From Obelidium mucronatum (lineage: Eukaryota > Chytridiomycota > Chytridiomycetes > Chytridiales > Chytriomycetaceae): 50,012 nucleotides of DNA. How positions within the stretch are numbered: position 1 is the stretch's first letter; each line of letters starts with the position of its first letter. The notes beneath the pieces are model-generated. The model was given only the letters and a program-made list of their open reading frames with translations, made no database searches and was not told where the DNA came from. The stretch is taken from contig JAIVFH010000209.1 in the NCBI GenBank assembly GCA_025765595.1, forward strand, positions 1 to 50,012, in the 5' to 3' direction. Below, one piece after another: positions 11,012 through 22,584 of the stretch. The translations under genes were made by a program, and so were the position numbers.

Positions 11012-14000
11012 ATGGCCGAATACACTGAATATATTCTTTTATCATCTGGCTCGCTGTCTGGAATCCTTGCACATGTTGTTCGAACGCCAGCATCAACTCC
11101 ACTGACGGCTCTAACGCAACCTCTTACCATGCATCGACGGATCCCCGAACTCGCACATCTTGAATCAGATAATACGCAGACAAAGGCTGAAGATGACGTA
11201 AAGATGGACGTTGATGTGAAGCCGGAAGATGGGAGTTCTGCTGTTGCGAAAAAACCCGTCACGTTGGAAGACATTGGAAAGATTGCACCATCGTCTCGAA
11301 ATGCTCTTCATCACATGTATGCCGCCAAGGCACAGGGCGGGTATGTGTCTGTATCGCCGTAGGCGTGTGTTCTTCTGATCGCAGGAGTCGTATCGCCGAA
11401 GCCAATGAATACCGCTATAAGCCGTGAAGTTCTCTCTCTAAATTTCTTACCGTCGTAGGCGGTGAATCATGTCGCTTCTTGGTGGCGTAGGCGTTGAATT
11501 TCTCTTTCTTTTGAACCAAAATTGTCCTTGAGTTTTCTGGCCCATACTACCGAAGGCGGTGGATTTCTTTCCTTTTTTATTCTGTACTGCCAAAGGCGGT
11601 GGATTTTTTTCCTACATACCGCTGCAGAAGTAAAAAAAGGGACGAGGGATTCTCCACATGATCGACACTAACTCAACACACCAACGCAAAATTTTGGACA
11701 GCCCAAACAAACCCTTCTCCTCCAAATTCCAAAAAAAGACGCGTCAAATGTTTTTCGGCGCAGCCGAAGAAGGAGAAGACCCACTTGCCCGAGCGAAAAA
11801 AAGAGACCCGGATCGTTTCCCGTGGATTCTGCGAGATGCTCAGAATGAAGTCTTTGTCGGGTCCGTAGAACTAGATAAAGCTTCTACAGATCGCGTTTTG
11901 TTTGTTGTTGCTCCGGTAACGTGAATTCAAATTGTTATTTGTTTTACTTGTAAAAATCCTGATATCCTTCCTACCACCCATTTTTTTTTAAAACACACGC
12001 ACACAGCCCGAAACAGCCCAACAAGGATTCATTGTTACCCCAGTCACGAAAATCCATAAACTAACAGGAAAACCAAAGTTCCACACGTTTACAACCGAAG
12101 AAGCGGAAGAGAAAATGCTTCAAAATGGGAAAAAGGGGATGGATCGTTGGACAACTGCTGGTGGAATGTTGAAGAAGACAAAAACGGTTCAGTTTTTTTT
12201 TTTTAACCCTCTCTCCCGTACCCCTCATCTCTGAATCTAAACCTCCCTCACTCTCTCTCGCTCTGACATCCACGATTAAAACACACTCTCTGACAACAGG
12301 ACGAAGAAATCGCCGAAGAAATCGATGGAATGAAGCTAACCAAAGAAGAACGCGCCGAAATCGCCCGCCGCCTCAAGAAATTAAACCCCACCGCGGCATC
12401 TAGCGTTGCAAACGCACACCGCGTGCCCATCCCGAAACAAACAAACTTGGCAGCCGATGGAATCGACGAAGACATTGATTTCGAAGCCGTCATGAGTGAC
12501 GATGAGAATCCCGACTTTGGAATTGAGAATGAGGAGGAAGCGAAGGAGGCCAAACGACGCGAGTATGGGAAGAAGATTGGGCGAGCCAATTTTGATGAAA
12601 TGGATGTTGATGATCATGAAGGTGGTGGTGGGGGTGTTGATTTGGATGGTGTGAAACGCAAGAATACTTCCAAGGGAGTTAAGGTAAAAAAAAAGGGCAT
12701 TCTTTTTCTGTCATTCAAAATATTGTATCAAAGGTTTAACCCAAACTCACACAGAAATTGAGGAAAGCTCTCAAGAAACACGGCAGCCAAGATGCCTATA
12801 TTTCAGACGATGACGAGACAAACATTTATGGAGAAGTCGAAGAAGACGAAGAATCCGACCCCGAACCAGATCCCAAAGCAGCAGCAGCCGCAGCAGCAGC
12901 AACAGCTGCGGCTACTGCAACAACCACAACCGCAACCAACGCCGGAACCGCATCTTCTTCAAAACCAGGCACCCCATCTCTGGCAACAGGCAGCGGCACC
13001 GGAAACTCTCCCAACCTCTCGTCCACAAACTCCCCCGACGTTGCCGCGCAAGCCGCTGCCGCCGCGAAGCTAGCAAAGCAGAAAAAGAAGGAAGATATTC
13101 GAGGATACGATGTTGAATCTGCAGCCAGAAAAGCAATGTACGGAGGAGTGAACCTGAATGCGTTGAGAGACGTGTTGAAGACGACGACTGTTTCTTCGAC
13201 CAAGGCTTTGGAATTGAAATCGAATGGTGGTGGTGGCGGTGGGTCTCCATCGCTGGATGGTGGTCGTGGATCGGCTTCTCCTGATTTGAATGCGTCTGCA
13301 AGTGGTGGGAAAATCAAGTTGAGATTAGGAAGTTCGAGTACAGCAGGTGGTGGTGGTAGTGGAACTCCAGAAGTCACAGATCGAAAGAGAAAGACGGATT
13401 CAAGTCCTAATGTGGATGCAAAGAAGGTTTGTGACGGACGGGCACTTTCGTGACCTCAAATTTTGCTTATTTTTGTGTGTGTTAGGCAAAGGTTGAGCAA
13501 GTTCCTCCTCCGGCCCCCAGTGCCGCCGAACTCTTGGGAGGTGGGAAGTCGAAATCCAAACGATCTGGTGGATCCCCGTCTCTACAAGGAGGAGTGTCGC
13601 CGAACTTGCAGAAGCAACGATCAAATATCAGTTCTGGTAGTGGCAGCAGTGGTGGTGGTGGCGCCTCTCCTCCATTGACGGCAACGAGTCCTCGACTGGA
13701 AGAATTACGCGGTGGTTCAAGAAAGAAGGCACCAAGCCCAAAAGTGGGTACACCCGGATTAACTCCATCCATCAATGCAGCAACTTCATCGCGAAGTCCA
13801 ACTGTTCCTGCGGGTAGTTCTGAAAGTAAGGGACCTCTGTTAGCCTGTTGCTCATTTTCGTCTTCTTATTATAATTGTTATTCCTCGTTTTTCTTTTGTT
13901 TGATTTAGATCTTGTTACTGAACAAGACATCCGTGCCTTATATGCAAGACCCAATCCACCCAAAACAATCCAAGATATCGTCGCGGGTATCAAAGATAAA

Positions 14001-14108
14001 ATGAAGTTTGACGAAAACAAGCCGCGTTTAAGTGCCCTGCTGAAGACCCTATGTAAAAAAGTGAAGGATGTCGATGGGAAGACAGATATTTGGATATTGA
14101 AGGAATAA
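11012..14108 (+). CDS. TFG1: Transcription initiation factor IIF subunit alpha (RAP74/Tfg1)
   Basis: Exons 11012-11340, 11702-11915, 12007-12186, 12300-12683, 12755-13426, 13486-13825, 13909-14108; 772 aa, in frame throughout. The dimerisation region spans exons 1-3, with FPWILRDAQNEVFVG and FHTFTTEEAEEKM as in RAP74. The middle is acidic and low-complexity, with poly-Ala, poly-Gly and Ser/Lys stretches. The last exon is the winged helix, starting LVTEQDIRALYARPNPPKT and ending WILKE, the part that contacts the Pol II CTD phosphatase Fcp1. TFIIF escorts Pol II to the promoter and aids elongation. Intron 1 (361 nt) is three to six times longer than its neighbours and holds degenerate repeats. 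The N-terminus is short and unusual for the family, so the first exon is less certain. Confidence 0.9.
11346..11630 (+). repeat. Degenerate tandem repeat inside TFIIF-alpha intron 1
   Basis: Six to seven imperfect copies, spaced about 30-60 bp, of a core like CCGAAGGCGGTGAATTTCTT fill most of the 361-nt intron. The last two (near 11551 and 11588) are nearly identical; earlier copies are diverged. The branch-point-like CACTAAC and the acceptor at 11701 lie outside the array. Confidence 0.6.
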
Positions 14109-14196
14109 TAAAAACAGGGAGTTCTTGATCCTAACTCACTCAATTTTCGACTCAACCACAAAAGTCTTTTAAAACTCTCTGCAAAACTCTAAAAAA

Positions 14197-15402
14197 ATGA
14201 TTCGAACGATTCAAAAAAGTAGCATGCACTTCACAAAACTCGTCAACTTAGTAGGTCAGCGCCAACATCTCTGTGCACAAGCCACAGTCTATCCAACACC
14301 CTCCCAGTCAAACTCGACAACCCAATCGCCATCCCCCCTCCCACAACCAACCCCAAAGCGGTCTCTGGCAACCATCCAAACAATCAAAACAATCCAACAA
14401 ATCCCCAAAGCCGACAAAATCGTCAAAGTCACATTCGCATCTGTCGCCTGGGAATGCGTCATGAAGAGCACCGAGCCAGAAATCAACAGCAAAGTCGTAT
14501 ACTTTGAAATCGACTCAATCCTGCCCAGAGACGACCCCGCTTTTGAGGACATGGAGAAGGTGCATTGGCGCGTAAAGACGATTAAACTCCGTGGTCAGAT
14601 TTCCCAAGGGTTAGCGCGGCCCGTGGACGCATTTGGGGATCGCCTTGATGGTGTCCTTATGGAAGATGGAACGGACGTGACGGATTTGTTGAAGGTTGTC
14701 AAGTATATTCATCCGGATGAACGCAGTGTTTACAGAGAAACCGGTACTTCCAACCCATCAGGGACATTCCCAGCTTATATTGCCAGGACCGACGAACCCC
14801 GCGCTCAAAACATCCGCGATCTTGAAAAGTATCTAAAGAATCTTGATTTTCATGTGGCTGTAAAAATGGACGGTACTTCTGCCACGTATTATAAAAAGGA
14901 CGGTGTTTTCGGCGCTTGTTCGCGGAATTTCGATATCGTTGAAGCTGAAGCCACCCCAGAACAGAAAAAGTACTGGGAAACAGCCAAGGAGTATGGAATT
15001 GAAGAAAGACTGCTGGCTCTGGGGTTGGATAATATTGCTCTTCAGGGTGAAATTTGTGGTCCTGGAATCAATGGGAACCGAGGAAAGATACCGCAAAACA
15101 CCCTCTATATTTTCACCGTACAAGATTTGAATCGGCAAAAGCGGTACTCTTCAGCCGCGCTGTCGGATCTTGTCTCGAAATTGAATCAAGTGACAATCGC
15201 AGCAAAACCTTTGACTCTTGTTCCGTCTCTTGGGATTTTAAAGGCTGGGACCCTTAAATCTTGCAAAGAGCTGGCGGTATATTCAGAAGGGACCTGTATA
15301 GTTTCGAAGGAACAGCGTGAAGGAATTGTTTTGCGTTCTGACGATGGCCGCATTTCGATGAAGATGATTTCACCAAAGTATTTGTTGAAACATGATTTAT
15401 AA
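14197..15402 (+). CDS. RNA ligase, Rnl5/DRB0094 type, with presequence-like N-terminus
   Basis: Intronless, 401 aa. The ATP-dependent nucleotidyltransferase motifs are visible in order: motif I KMDGTS (nucleophile Lys about residue 223), a SRNFD block, LQGEICGPG, motif IV EGIVLRS and motif V KMISPKYLLK. An OB-like module precedes them (residues about 56-150: KADKIVKV...VVYFEIDSILP), the domain order of Deinococcus DraRnl and Naegleria NgrRnl. These enzymes seal nicks with 3'-OH/5'-PO4 ends in RNA duplexes. The first 72 residues contain no Asp or Glu but are rich in Arg/Lys/Ser/Thr/Gln, as in a mitochondrial presequence; targeting is inference. Lack of introns among intron-rich neighbours fits horizontal origin or retroposition. 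It follows TFIIF alpha by 88 bp on the same strand. Confidence 0.88.
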   Translation: MIRTIQKSSMHFTKLVNLVGQRQHLCAQATVYPTPSQSNSTTQSPSPLPQPTPKRSLATIQTIKTIQQIPKADKIVKVTFASVAWECVMKSTEPEINSKVVYFEIDSILPRDDPAFEDMEKVHWRVKTIKLRGQISQGLARPVDAFGDRLDGVLMEDGTDVTDLLKVVKYIHPDERSVYRETGTSNPSGTFPAYIARTDEPRAQNIRDLEKYLKNLDFHVAVKMDGTSATYYKKDGVFGACSRNFDIVEAEATPEQKKYWETAKEYGIEERLLALGLDNIALQGEICGPGINGNRGKIPQNTLYIFTVQDLNRQKRYSSAALSDLVSKLNQVTIAAKPLTLVPSLGILKAGTLKSCKELAVYSEGTCIVSKEQREGIVLRSDDGRISMKMISPKYLLKHDL

Positions 15403-15497
15403 CGCGACGTAGAAGAAAAATCTCTTTAAAACAGTGGGGAGAATGAGTAAAAGATCTTTATTTCCGTAAATTGGAACCTTTCCGTACCCCGTTGTCA

Positions 15498-17219
15498 TCA
15501 CTTCCTTCCAGATGCAGCACCAACTCCTTTCATCATCATATCTGTTTAAATAGCAAATAGACGGTTTAATCTAAAAGACCAAAAAATGCATAGATATAAG
15601 GGCTTACTCTCAATAACTTCCTTTAACATAACATTTTGTTCCTCTGCATCATGCGTATCTTTCCTCAGTTTCTCCACTTTGAAAATAAGCTCTAATAGAC
15701 GGGGAAAAACGGTCAAAAATAATCCCACTATTCAACAATTACAGCACATCTTACCAGCGACTGAGTCAATCATATCCATTGCCTGACTCATCAAGAGCAT
15801 TCTTTCATTATCAAAATCTGCAGCTCCACCATAATCGGACCGGTGCTCGGGATTCAACTTGGATTCATCTATGCTTTCAACAGTCTTGGAAGAAATATCG
15901 TATTCCTCGTCCCCTTCAAGATTAACCTCATCCATTTGTCCAGCATAGGAATCGTCATCAATCATTGGGGTATGCAAAGTGGGTTCCAGAACGATTCCGC
16001 GAGAAGAGAACGCCATCGAGATATCACCTTCTTCTTCTTCTTCTTTGTCATCCAGTTGATCTTGTTGAATGTTGCTCTGAGACAATGTTGCAACAATATT
16101 ATCTGATGGCTCCACGTGCTTTTCACTGTTTACAGCATCAATCTCTGGCCCCGTAAATGTTGTGGTTGTGGTTGCAGCAGTGAGAAGTGATATATCTTGG
16201 TCTTCGTCGGGCAATTCGAATTGGGCCGAAGGAATCGATTCAAAAACAGCGATTGGAGATTGGTGTCCAGTTGAAGGGATAGTTGTGGTGGGATCGCTAG
16301 AATCGTTGGAGGATATTATCGGATCGTGGACAATGCCAATTTCTGTTTTCTGTAGGATTGGGGGGTGCGTGATAGATACTGTCGGGAATGAGGCCATTGA
16401 AATATCGCCACCGTCGTCTTCATTGATGTTTACTTCGGGCTTTGAATCCGTTTTTTGAGATGGTTGAATAGACTGTAGATCGATATCAATGTCGCCTTCA
16501 TCAAACAGTGTTTGGCTTGATACTTCTGGTTGGAATGGTGCTACCACGGCCTTGGATATGTCCAGTTCCTCGTCTTCGCCTGCATTCTCTGTCTCTTGCT
16601 GAAATAATGAACCAACTTCAATTGCAGTTGATGCTCTTTTTGACTTAGAGTCTTCCACCGGAGAACTGCTGGCAGTGACTTTCGGCACATTCTCCAAGTC
16701 GACATCTACAAGTTCATCACAAGGCATTGTTTCAATTCCCATTCCATCTGCAACCTTCTCGATCAATGTAATATCAAAGGGCCCTGACTTTGCATCCCGA
16801 AGCCATTCATCAATATCGTCACTGCTAGCAACACCAACTTTCTGGATAACAACATCCACCAAATCATTTACAATTGAAGAAGCAATGAATTGATAGTCTT
16901 CTTTGCTTGAAACGGAGATCGCAGAACCGTCAAACCGATCAAAGGAACCCTCAGATGTGTAACCAACATCACCCAGGAGATCAAATTCGTCTTTCAGAGA
17001 TAGTGCGCCAGTGGGGATACCAAGGCGGGAATCAAGTTCTTTGTCCAAGTCATCATCGAGACCAAGCAAGTCTTCGTCGGCCGCTTTGCCGTCCACGTCA
17101 TTCGAGTGCTGATCCTGCGCTGACGGAACTGGCCAAACAGCCACAGTTGGATCAAGCGACATTTTGGAAAAGTCTTCGTCGAAGCTTGAAATGGGAATCG
17201 GTTGATCAAGTGGATTCAT
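15498..17219 (-). CDS. Acidic disordered protein with C-terminal SCOC-like coiled coil
   Basis: Exons (complement): 17219-15755, 15691-15608, 15541-15498; 530 aa. Residues 1 to about 480 are strongly acidic and low in order, with recurrent short motifs such as DISMA and GDIDID. The last 60 residues form a heptad-rich helix (IFKVEKLRKDTHDAEEQNVM) ending KEVIENMMMK, which matches the short coiled-coil protein family (SCOC; Golgi/Arl1-binding, autophagy regulator). SCOC proteins are normally about 80-160 aa, so the long N-terminus is unusual. A peripheral Golgi role is inference from the coiled coil. I chose ATG 17219, not the upstream TTG. It is divergent from the VAP gene, 168 bp away. Confidence 0.6.
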
Positions 17220-17387
17220 TTTTGCTTCTTGTTTCAACAAGTTTCACAGATGTCAAACCAAAAGAATAATCCCTAGATTCAAAGAACAACGCAAACATCA
17301 ATGTCGATTAATAGAATATGAAAATAACGTTGCTATATCAATAAAGTTATAAGATCTTCCATTATTGAAAAAACAAATCACAAAATA

Positions 17388-18277
17388 ATGTCTCTCTCAG
17401 TCGCAGAAGATGGACTCGAGTTCCGACGTCCTTTCAACCAAGTCGTCAAGCAATATATCCACTTAAAGAACTCAGCAGACGCGGGTATTATTGCGTTCAA
17501 GATTAAAACCACAGCGCCCAAACACTATTGCGTCAGACCAAATGCCGGTATCATTGCCGCAGGGTGAGTCCAGCGCAGCCAGAAGTCTATCGCTATTAAC
17601 ACAGTGCCTTATTTGCTCAGCGACTCTCGCGAAGTCGAAGTGCTTCTTCAGCGTGAGTGCCTCTCAACCTGCCCAATTCGTATTAAAAATTAACGCACGC
17701 CCACCCAGCCATGAAAGACGATCCGCCCCTTGACACTAAATGCAAAGACAAGTTTCTCGTGCAGAGCATTACCGTCACAGCCGATGTCCTTGCGGCCGAA
17801 GCCGAGGCGCAGACGGCGCGCCTCGCCGAGCTTTGGGCCAACGCCGAAGACGCAAAGAAGAGCGGCCACGACGGAATCGTGCTCGAGAAGAAGCTCAAGT
17901 GCGCGTTCCTGCCGCCGCTCGGCCTCGACGTGCCCAGCGTGCCCCTCCCGGGAAACTCGGCCGCCGCCGCAAAGCCGTCGCCCGCAACGCCGGACTTTGC
18001 CGCGGCGCCGGCGCCGGCCGCGTCGGAGCGGGAACTCAAAGACGCGAAGGACGCCATCAAGAGACTCACGGTCGCGTGCGAGGCCTACAAATCAGAAATC
18101 GAACGCCTCAATCAGCTCAGGCAGCGTCGCGCGATGGAAGAAAAGAGCGGCGGGGGCGCTGTGTCGGGCGGGGACGGGAATGCCCAGCTTCAAACTCAGA
18201 ATGGACAAGGACTGTCGCTACCTCTTGCCATTGTTCTTGCCATCATCGCTTTCATTCTTGGCGCATTCCTTTTTTAA
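17388..18277 (+). CDS. SCS2: VAP/Scs2-type ER tether with MSP domain
   Basis: Exons 17388-17563, 17621-17652, 17709-18277; 258 aa. Residues 1-125 form a major sperm protein domain (LEFRRPF...HLKNSADAGIIAFKIKTTAPKHYCVRPN, then FLVQSITV), the surface that binds FFAT motifs of lipid-transfer proteins. A Pro/Ala linker and a coiled-coil stretch follow, then a C-terminal tail anchor (LPLAIVLAIIAFILGAFLF) ending at the last residue. This is the classic VAP layout: it sits in the ER membrane and bridges it to other organelles. Composition jumps from AT-rich in exon 1 to strongly GC-rich over 17720-18120 and back. No frame problem is seen. Confidence 0.92.
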
Positions 18278-18444
18278 ACTTTGAGTGTTGGCTGTTCAGA
18301 CTATTAATGCGTAGATGTTGAAGGCTGGCTTGAATAGTTTATACCAAAAAGTAGTTGACTTTGAACAAATATACGTGCGTTTTATTACATTAAGTTGTTC
18401 CTTTGCGACCGTTTGAGACGCCGTTCCTGAATCTCCTTTAAATA

Positions 18445-19278
18445 TCATGATTTCTGAAATGCATCTACAAACTCCCCATTATTCAACCAATCCAAAGATG
18501 GATCATCCAAGTGATTGCTGAAATCATAAATCAAAGTTTGCTTGTCCTTCTCGACGCAATCCTTGAGAGTCTGAACTGTTTCCCATACTTTTCCATTCAA
18601 AGTAATCCTTCGAAAAGAAAAAAAAACAGAGTCAACCGGAGATGACATGCAAACGAATTTACTATACTCACCCATTGGATACAGGCTTCCAGGCACCACT
18701 CGCTTCCTTGAATGCCAATAAACCCAAGTCAGACTCTGGCTCCAACAACTTTGCATTGTCAACCTAAGATCCGTACATGATAAGCATTCCGTCGTATTTC
18801 GCATATAGAAAGAGTGCGTACCACCAACAGAACAGAGTTCCCGCCTGCTAATTTGTCCACTTCTAATCCAACTTTGGCAGCCAAAGGACCCACGCTCACG
18901 TCCTCCAACAATTGATTAGCGACATAGAGTCCAACAATACGAGTTTGTGTTCTGGCAGCATGGATTTTGATCTGTCGAGAAGCATCGTTAAATCGCGGCC
19001 CTGAATACTGACTGCTTCGCCATGTCCTTTACGAGCAATGCACGAGGCATACAATTGATTCACACAAGCAGAGAAGGAAGAGGGTGGATCAACACCTGTT
19101 CGAGTGCTGCTTCCAAAAACGATGATAATGCCACAAAATCATGAACAACTGGGACGGCATCAGTAATGGATCCTGACGAAGGGCCTAGTAAAACCCCAAA
19201 CACAGATACAGAGGGATACTTGGCGGCATGGAGAATCAGTTTGGCGTAGGCTTGTGGTGTGATGGTTGAGGCTGTCAT
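18445..19278 (-). CDS. EMC8: ER membrane protein complex subunit 8/9
   Basis: Exons (complement): 19278-19096, 18971-18822, 18763-18672, 18607-18445; 195 aa. The start ITPQAYAKLILHAAKYPS, the block VFGVLLG...DAVPVVHDF, RIVGLYVANQLLED and the end HLDDPSLDWLNN match the EMC8/EMC9 family, a catalytically dead MPN-like fold. EMC inserts tail-anchored and multi-pass proteins into the ER. Intron 1 is 124 nt; the others are 58 and 64 nt. The typical metazoan GYYQANE becomes GLYVANQ here. It diverges from the CtIP gene across 292 bp. Confidence 0.9.
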
Positions 19279-19570
19279 TATTTGAAGTTTTTTCTTACGT
19301 TGAATAGGACTGACACTCCGAGATTTTTACGATCCTCTCGTTGGAAGATTGTTTTATGTTAATTGTTTTGAGGAAGGAGTTCAGCTGGAAGCAGAAGACG
19401 AAGGTCATTAGACTGAAGCGGGCTGTTGGAATTGGAAGAGAAACTGATCATTTACCAGCTGACAGCGTGCTAGTTTTTACACACGAAACAATATTGAAAT
19501 TCAACGGTATTACACTGTGTTATACATGTTGAAAACCAAGAATACGTTTTCGGACGGAATGAAAAAAAAG

Positions 19571-20999
19571 ATGGAAAATCAACCAACTTTCTTTGAGCTT
19601 TTGTCCAAACTAACTCAGGCACACATTATCGAAACACAAGGTTTTCCCGTTTCTCTTTTGATTTTTTGGGTTGGGACACTGACTGATTGTTTACCGTCCT
19701 CTTACTCATCCTAGCCCTGCAAAAATCATGTTCCGAAAGCATACACTCTGTAACGGAAGCGTTACGCTTGTCTCAACGAGATTGTGAATCGATACGTACC
19801 GAGTTTATAAGATACCGGTTAGCGGCGTTCTGTTGAATGCAATTGGCCCGCCTGATTAACATTAATCAAGTGACACTGCAACTGTACTTCAAACGTCTCT
19901 CGAAACACAACTCACCGAATGCCAGACAAAACTTTCAAAGGCGATCAAGAAGCTGCGTGTGTTGTTACTCAAACATCCAAGTTCCATCAACAACATCAAC
20001 GTCAATGACCCACAAATTGATGCTCTCGAGTCCGATCTGACATCCACTCTCAACGCTGAAAACAATAGACTCAGAATCAGGCTGGCTGAAGTGGAACGAT
20101 TACGTGAAGTTGAAGTAGCAAGCTATACATCAATTGTTCGAGATCTTCAAAGGGAAAACGCGGCTCTTTTATCGAGAGCAGTTGAAGTTGAGGATCGATG
20201 GATGCAAAAGCTTTTGGAAGTTGCTGGAATCGGACGTTCTTGCACGGTGGAGGGCAGTTCAATGATGACTACACACCCACCTCCGGAGAACACATCAATC
20301 CCCATTCAGCAATCCAAGAGACTCGTGGATCCAGATGAAACTCAGATTCCATCTCAAAGACCTATTTCCAAAAAGCAGAAATTATCACCTCCTCCCACCA
20401 AAGATATTGAGATTCCGGTACGGCAGTTCCACGTTGAGGAGCCCAAACAGAACAACATTCATCCGGAGGTTGCGTCCAATAATTCTCAAGAATCACTCTT
20501 GTGTGAAGTCGAAATTTCTGAATACCAAACCGCTACTAAAGCTGGAAGCGCTACAAAGGCACCATCAAACCCAACCGCTCGCTTCGGAGTCAAGGATGAT
20601 TCTGCTTTCAAACTTCCAACTCCGCGACCTATTAAACCGATTAAATACCAGGAGGTTGTTCGGGACAAGGATGAACGGAAAAAACTCCACGCGGTTGATT
20701 GCCCTTGTTGCTCAGAGGTATTTCATGCTTTTTTGTTGTCTGCCTTTTCTGATTCTTTTCTTTTTTTGTGCTGTTAGTTTTATGTAGCTGCGGGTCATGT
20801 TCCTCCAATTCGCGAACTTGGCCATGTTCCCGGATCGGGAGATTCACATTTGCAAACAGTGTCCAGGCACCGAGCTAAATTTGGCGTTCCGGATACACCG
20901 GAAGGGTTTTGGGATGTTGGGTTTCCAACTACTCAAGAAATCTCGGATCGGCGTAAAAGCTCGGCCGGTGGTGGTGTGAGCAATAAACCAACGAAATAA
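19571..20999 (+). CDS. CTP1: CtIP/Ctp1/Sae2 DNA end-resection factor
   Basis: Exons 19571-19640, 19715-19817, 19871-20717, 20778-20999; 413 aa. The N-terminal 150 residues are predicted helical and coiled coil (FFELLSKLTQAH, later AENNRLRIRLAEVERL), as needed for the tetramer. The C-terminus has the diagnostic Sae2/CtIP domain: YQEVVRDKDERKKLHAVDC, CPCCSEFY, then SRHRAKFGVPDTPEGFWDVGFP. The family stimulates Mre11-Rad50-Nbs1 endonuclease to start resection of double-strand breaks and of meiotic Spo11-capped ends, under CDK control. The middle is Ser/Thr/Pro-rich with several SP/TP sites. The last intron falls inside the CxxC zinc motif. The start is the Met just before QPTFFELL; an upstream in-frame Met adds nothing conserved. 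Confidence 0.88.
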
Positions 21000-21241
21000 A
21001 TGCACGTAATCCCTTTATCAAAACATCTTCAGCGCATTGTCACATCCATTCTTTCACAAATTATAACAAATCTACCAGTCTACCTCAGTGAATCAAGAGA
21101 CACTTACTTATTTGAACTGAGGTTCACAGACTCACAGAACCCAAAAGCCTTTGAGTTTTAGCACGGCATTTCTAGCATTTCCACCTGGAAAATCGGTTCA
21201 GGTGATAAAATGCAACTTCGATTTTTTCGGTTCTTTGTAAA

Positions 21242-22340
21242 ATGGAAATCGCTAGTATCATGCTGATTTGGATTGCCATCCTGGCAACGCCAACGTTTCA
21301 GCAAAGAACGTCAATCAGACAAATTGCTGGATATGACTTTTTGGGCTTCGACCTCGTCTCTGAAGGTGTGGGAAATATTGACGATCTCGGTAAGCTATTA
21401 CAATCCACAACAAAACTCGCTGACAAAAAAAATACAATACCTAGATGAATGCATCGGATTGACACAGCAAATGGGAGGCACTTTCTATGCTTACAATTCA
21501 CAAATTCGACGCTGCTGGCCCAAGAACCCCCGTTCAACATCCGGAGGGCTCGGCGACGTTGTAGGCACCAACCTGCTCATTCCAAACGCCGATTTTCCAT
21601 CCTCGTTTGAAATGGGTTCTCCTAACCCTGTTTCATCGAGTAGCACGACAGACTGTGTTCGTTCTTGTAACAATCGGGCTGGGTGCGTTATTGGCGTTTA
21701 CAAGAGAGCTACTGGAGAATGCTACCTGAAGGCTCCGTACCCGGCAAAAGCCGCAAATGTTGTTTCTGGGTACATTGAAACAACGAGCTCGTCGTCGCCA
21801 CCGCCTCAGGAAAATGGTAACTCGTCGCCGCCTCAGGCAAATGTTCCCAATCAGCCTAAACCGGAAAATGGAAAAAGCGTTCCTGCTATGGACAGTATTG
21901 CCAGTACCAGTTCCTTCTCTACTAGTGACAATAAAGCCTCGAATGGTGCAGTCATTGGAGGGGGTGTTGGAGGCGGTCTCGTCCTATTGATTCTGGCTGT
22001 CGGTGGGATTTTGTGTTTCAAACGCAACAAGAAACCAGGCAACAAGAAGGACCAAACTAAAATCTCCGGAGTTGAACGCGACACTGAACGAGATGGACTG
22101 GCACAAAGTCAACCCGAGTTTTTGACGTCTAACTCTGCGCCTGAATATAGCGTTGTTAACTCTGTTCCTGGATACTACCGTGCGATTCAGGAACATACGG
22201 CTGAAAATGAGGAACAGTTGACGTTCAGTAAAGACCAGCGGCTTCTCGTCACGTCGATGCCTAACGAAAACGGGTGGTGTAAGGCGTCACTTGAGCGTGA
22301 GGGTTTGGTACCTGCGTCTAAGCTAGGCGTTGTTGGGTGA
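21242..22340 (+). CDS. PAN-like/TM/SH3 surface receptor, copy 1 (intact)
   Basis: Exons 21242-21389 and 21445-22340; 347 aa. Order: signal peptide (ASIMLIWIAILATPTF); a Cys-rich ectodomain with RCWPK and DCVRSCNNRAGCVIGVYKR then ECYLKAP, like a PAN/apple module; a Ser/Pro/Asn linker; one TM segment opened by GAVIGGGVGGGLVLLILAVG and followed by basic KRNKK; and a C-terminal SH3 domain (YYRAIQEHTAENEEQLTFS...GWCK...LVPASKLGVVG). PAN modules usually bind carbohydrate or protein, and SH3 domains bind proline-rich partners, so it could link cell wall or environment to the cytoskeleton; this is inference. It heads a tandem array and is the only copy readable without disruption. Confidence 0.8.
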
Positions 22341-22354
22341 ACTTGTTTCTATCA

Positions 22355-22400
22355 GTTGGAGCTCGATAGAATACGTCAGCTCGATAGAATACGTCTGAAT
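22355..22400 (+). repeat. Tandem 18-bp duplication downstream of copy 1
   Basis: AGCTCGATAGAATACGTC occurs twice in direct succession, followed by AATAAA at about 22397, a likely polyadenylation signal for the preceding gene. Confidence 0.6.
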
Positions 22401-22584
22401 AAAGTCTCTCAAATCTGCGCAGGCTCGAATTAGACTTTAAATGTATCATAATCGCATTTGCATAAAACGATATTGAAATTTGCGAATCTTTGCACATGAA
22501 TCTTGTGAAAACTCCACCAAAAGTTATTCTGGGCCAATTTTATAATGGCACAAATGTCCGAGACAAATCTCTCTGGAAATTTCT

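Noticed and set aside
11346..11630. Intronic repeats as a CRISPR-like array
   Set aside because: Units are degenerate and irregularly spaced without unique spacers, in a nuclear intron.
12826..13377. Long minus-strand open frames opposite TFIIF alpha
   Set aside because: These are shadows of poly-Ala/poly-Gly low-complexity codons; the + frame carries RAP74 homology and consistent introns.
18958..19118. Apparent frameshift in EMC8 after the first exon
   Set aside because: A 124-nt intron (18972-19095) with GTGTTG and CGACAG ends restores frame and homology, so no shift is needed.
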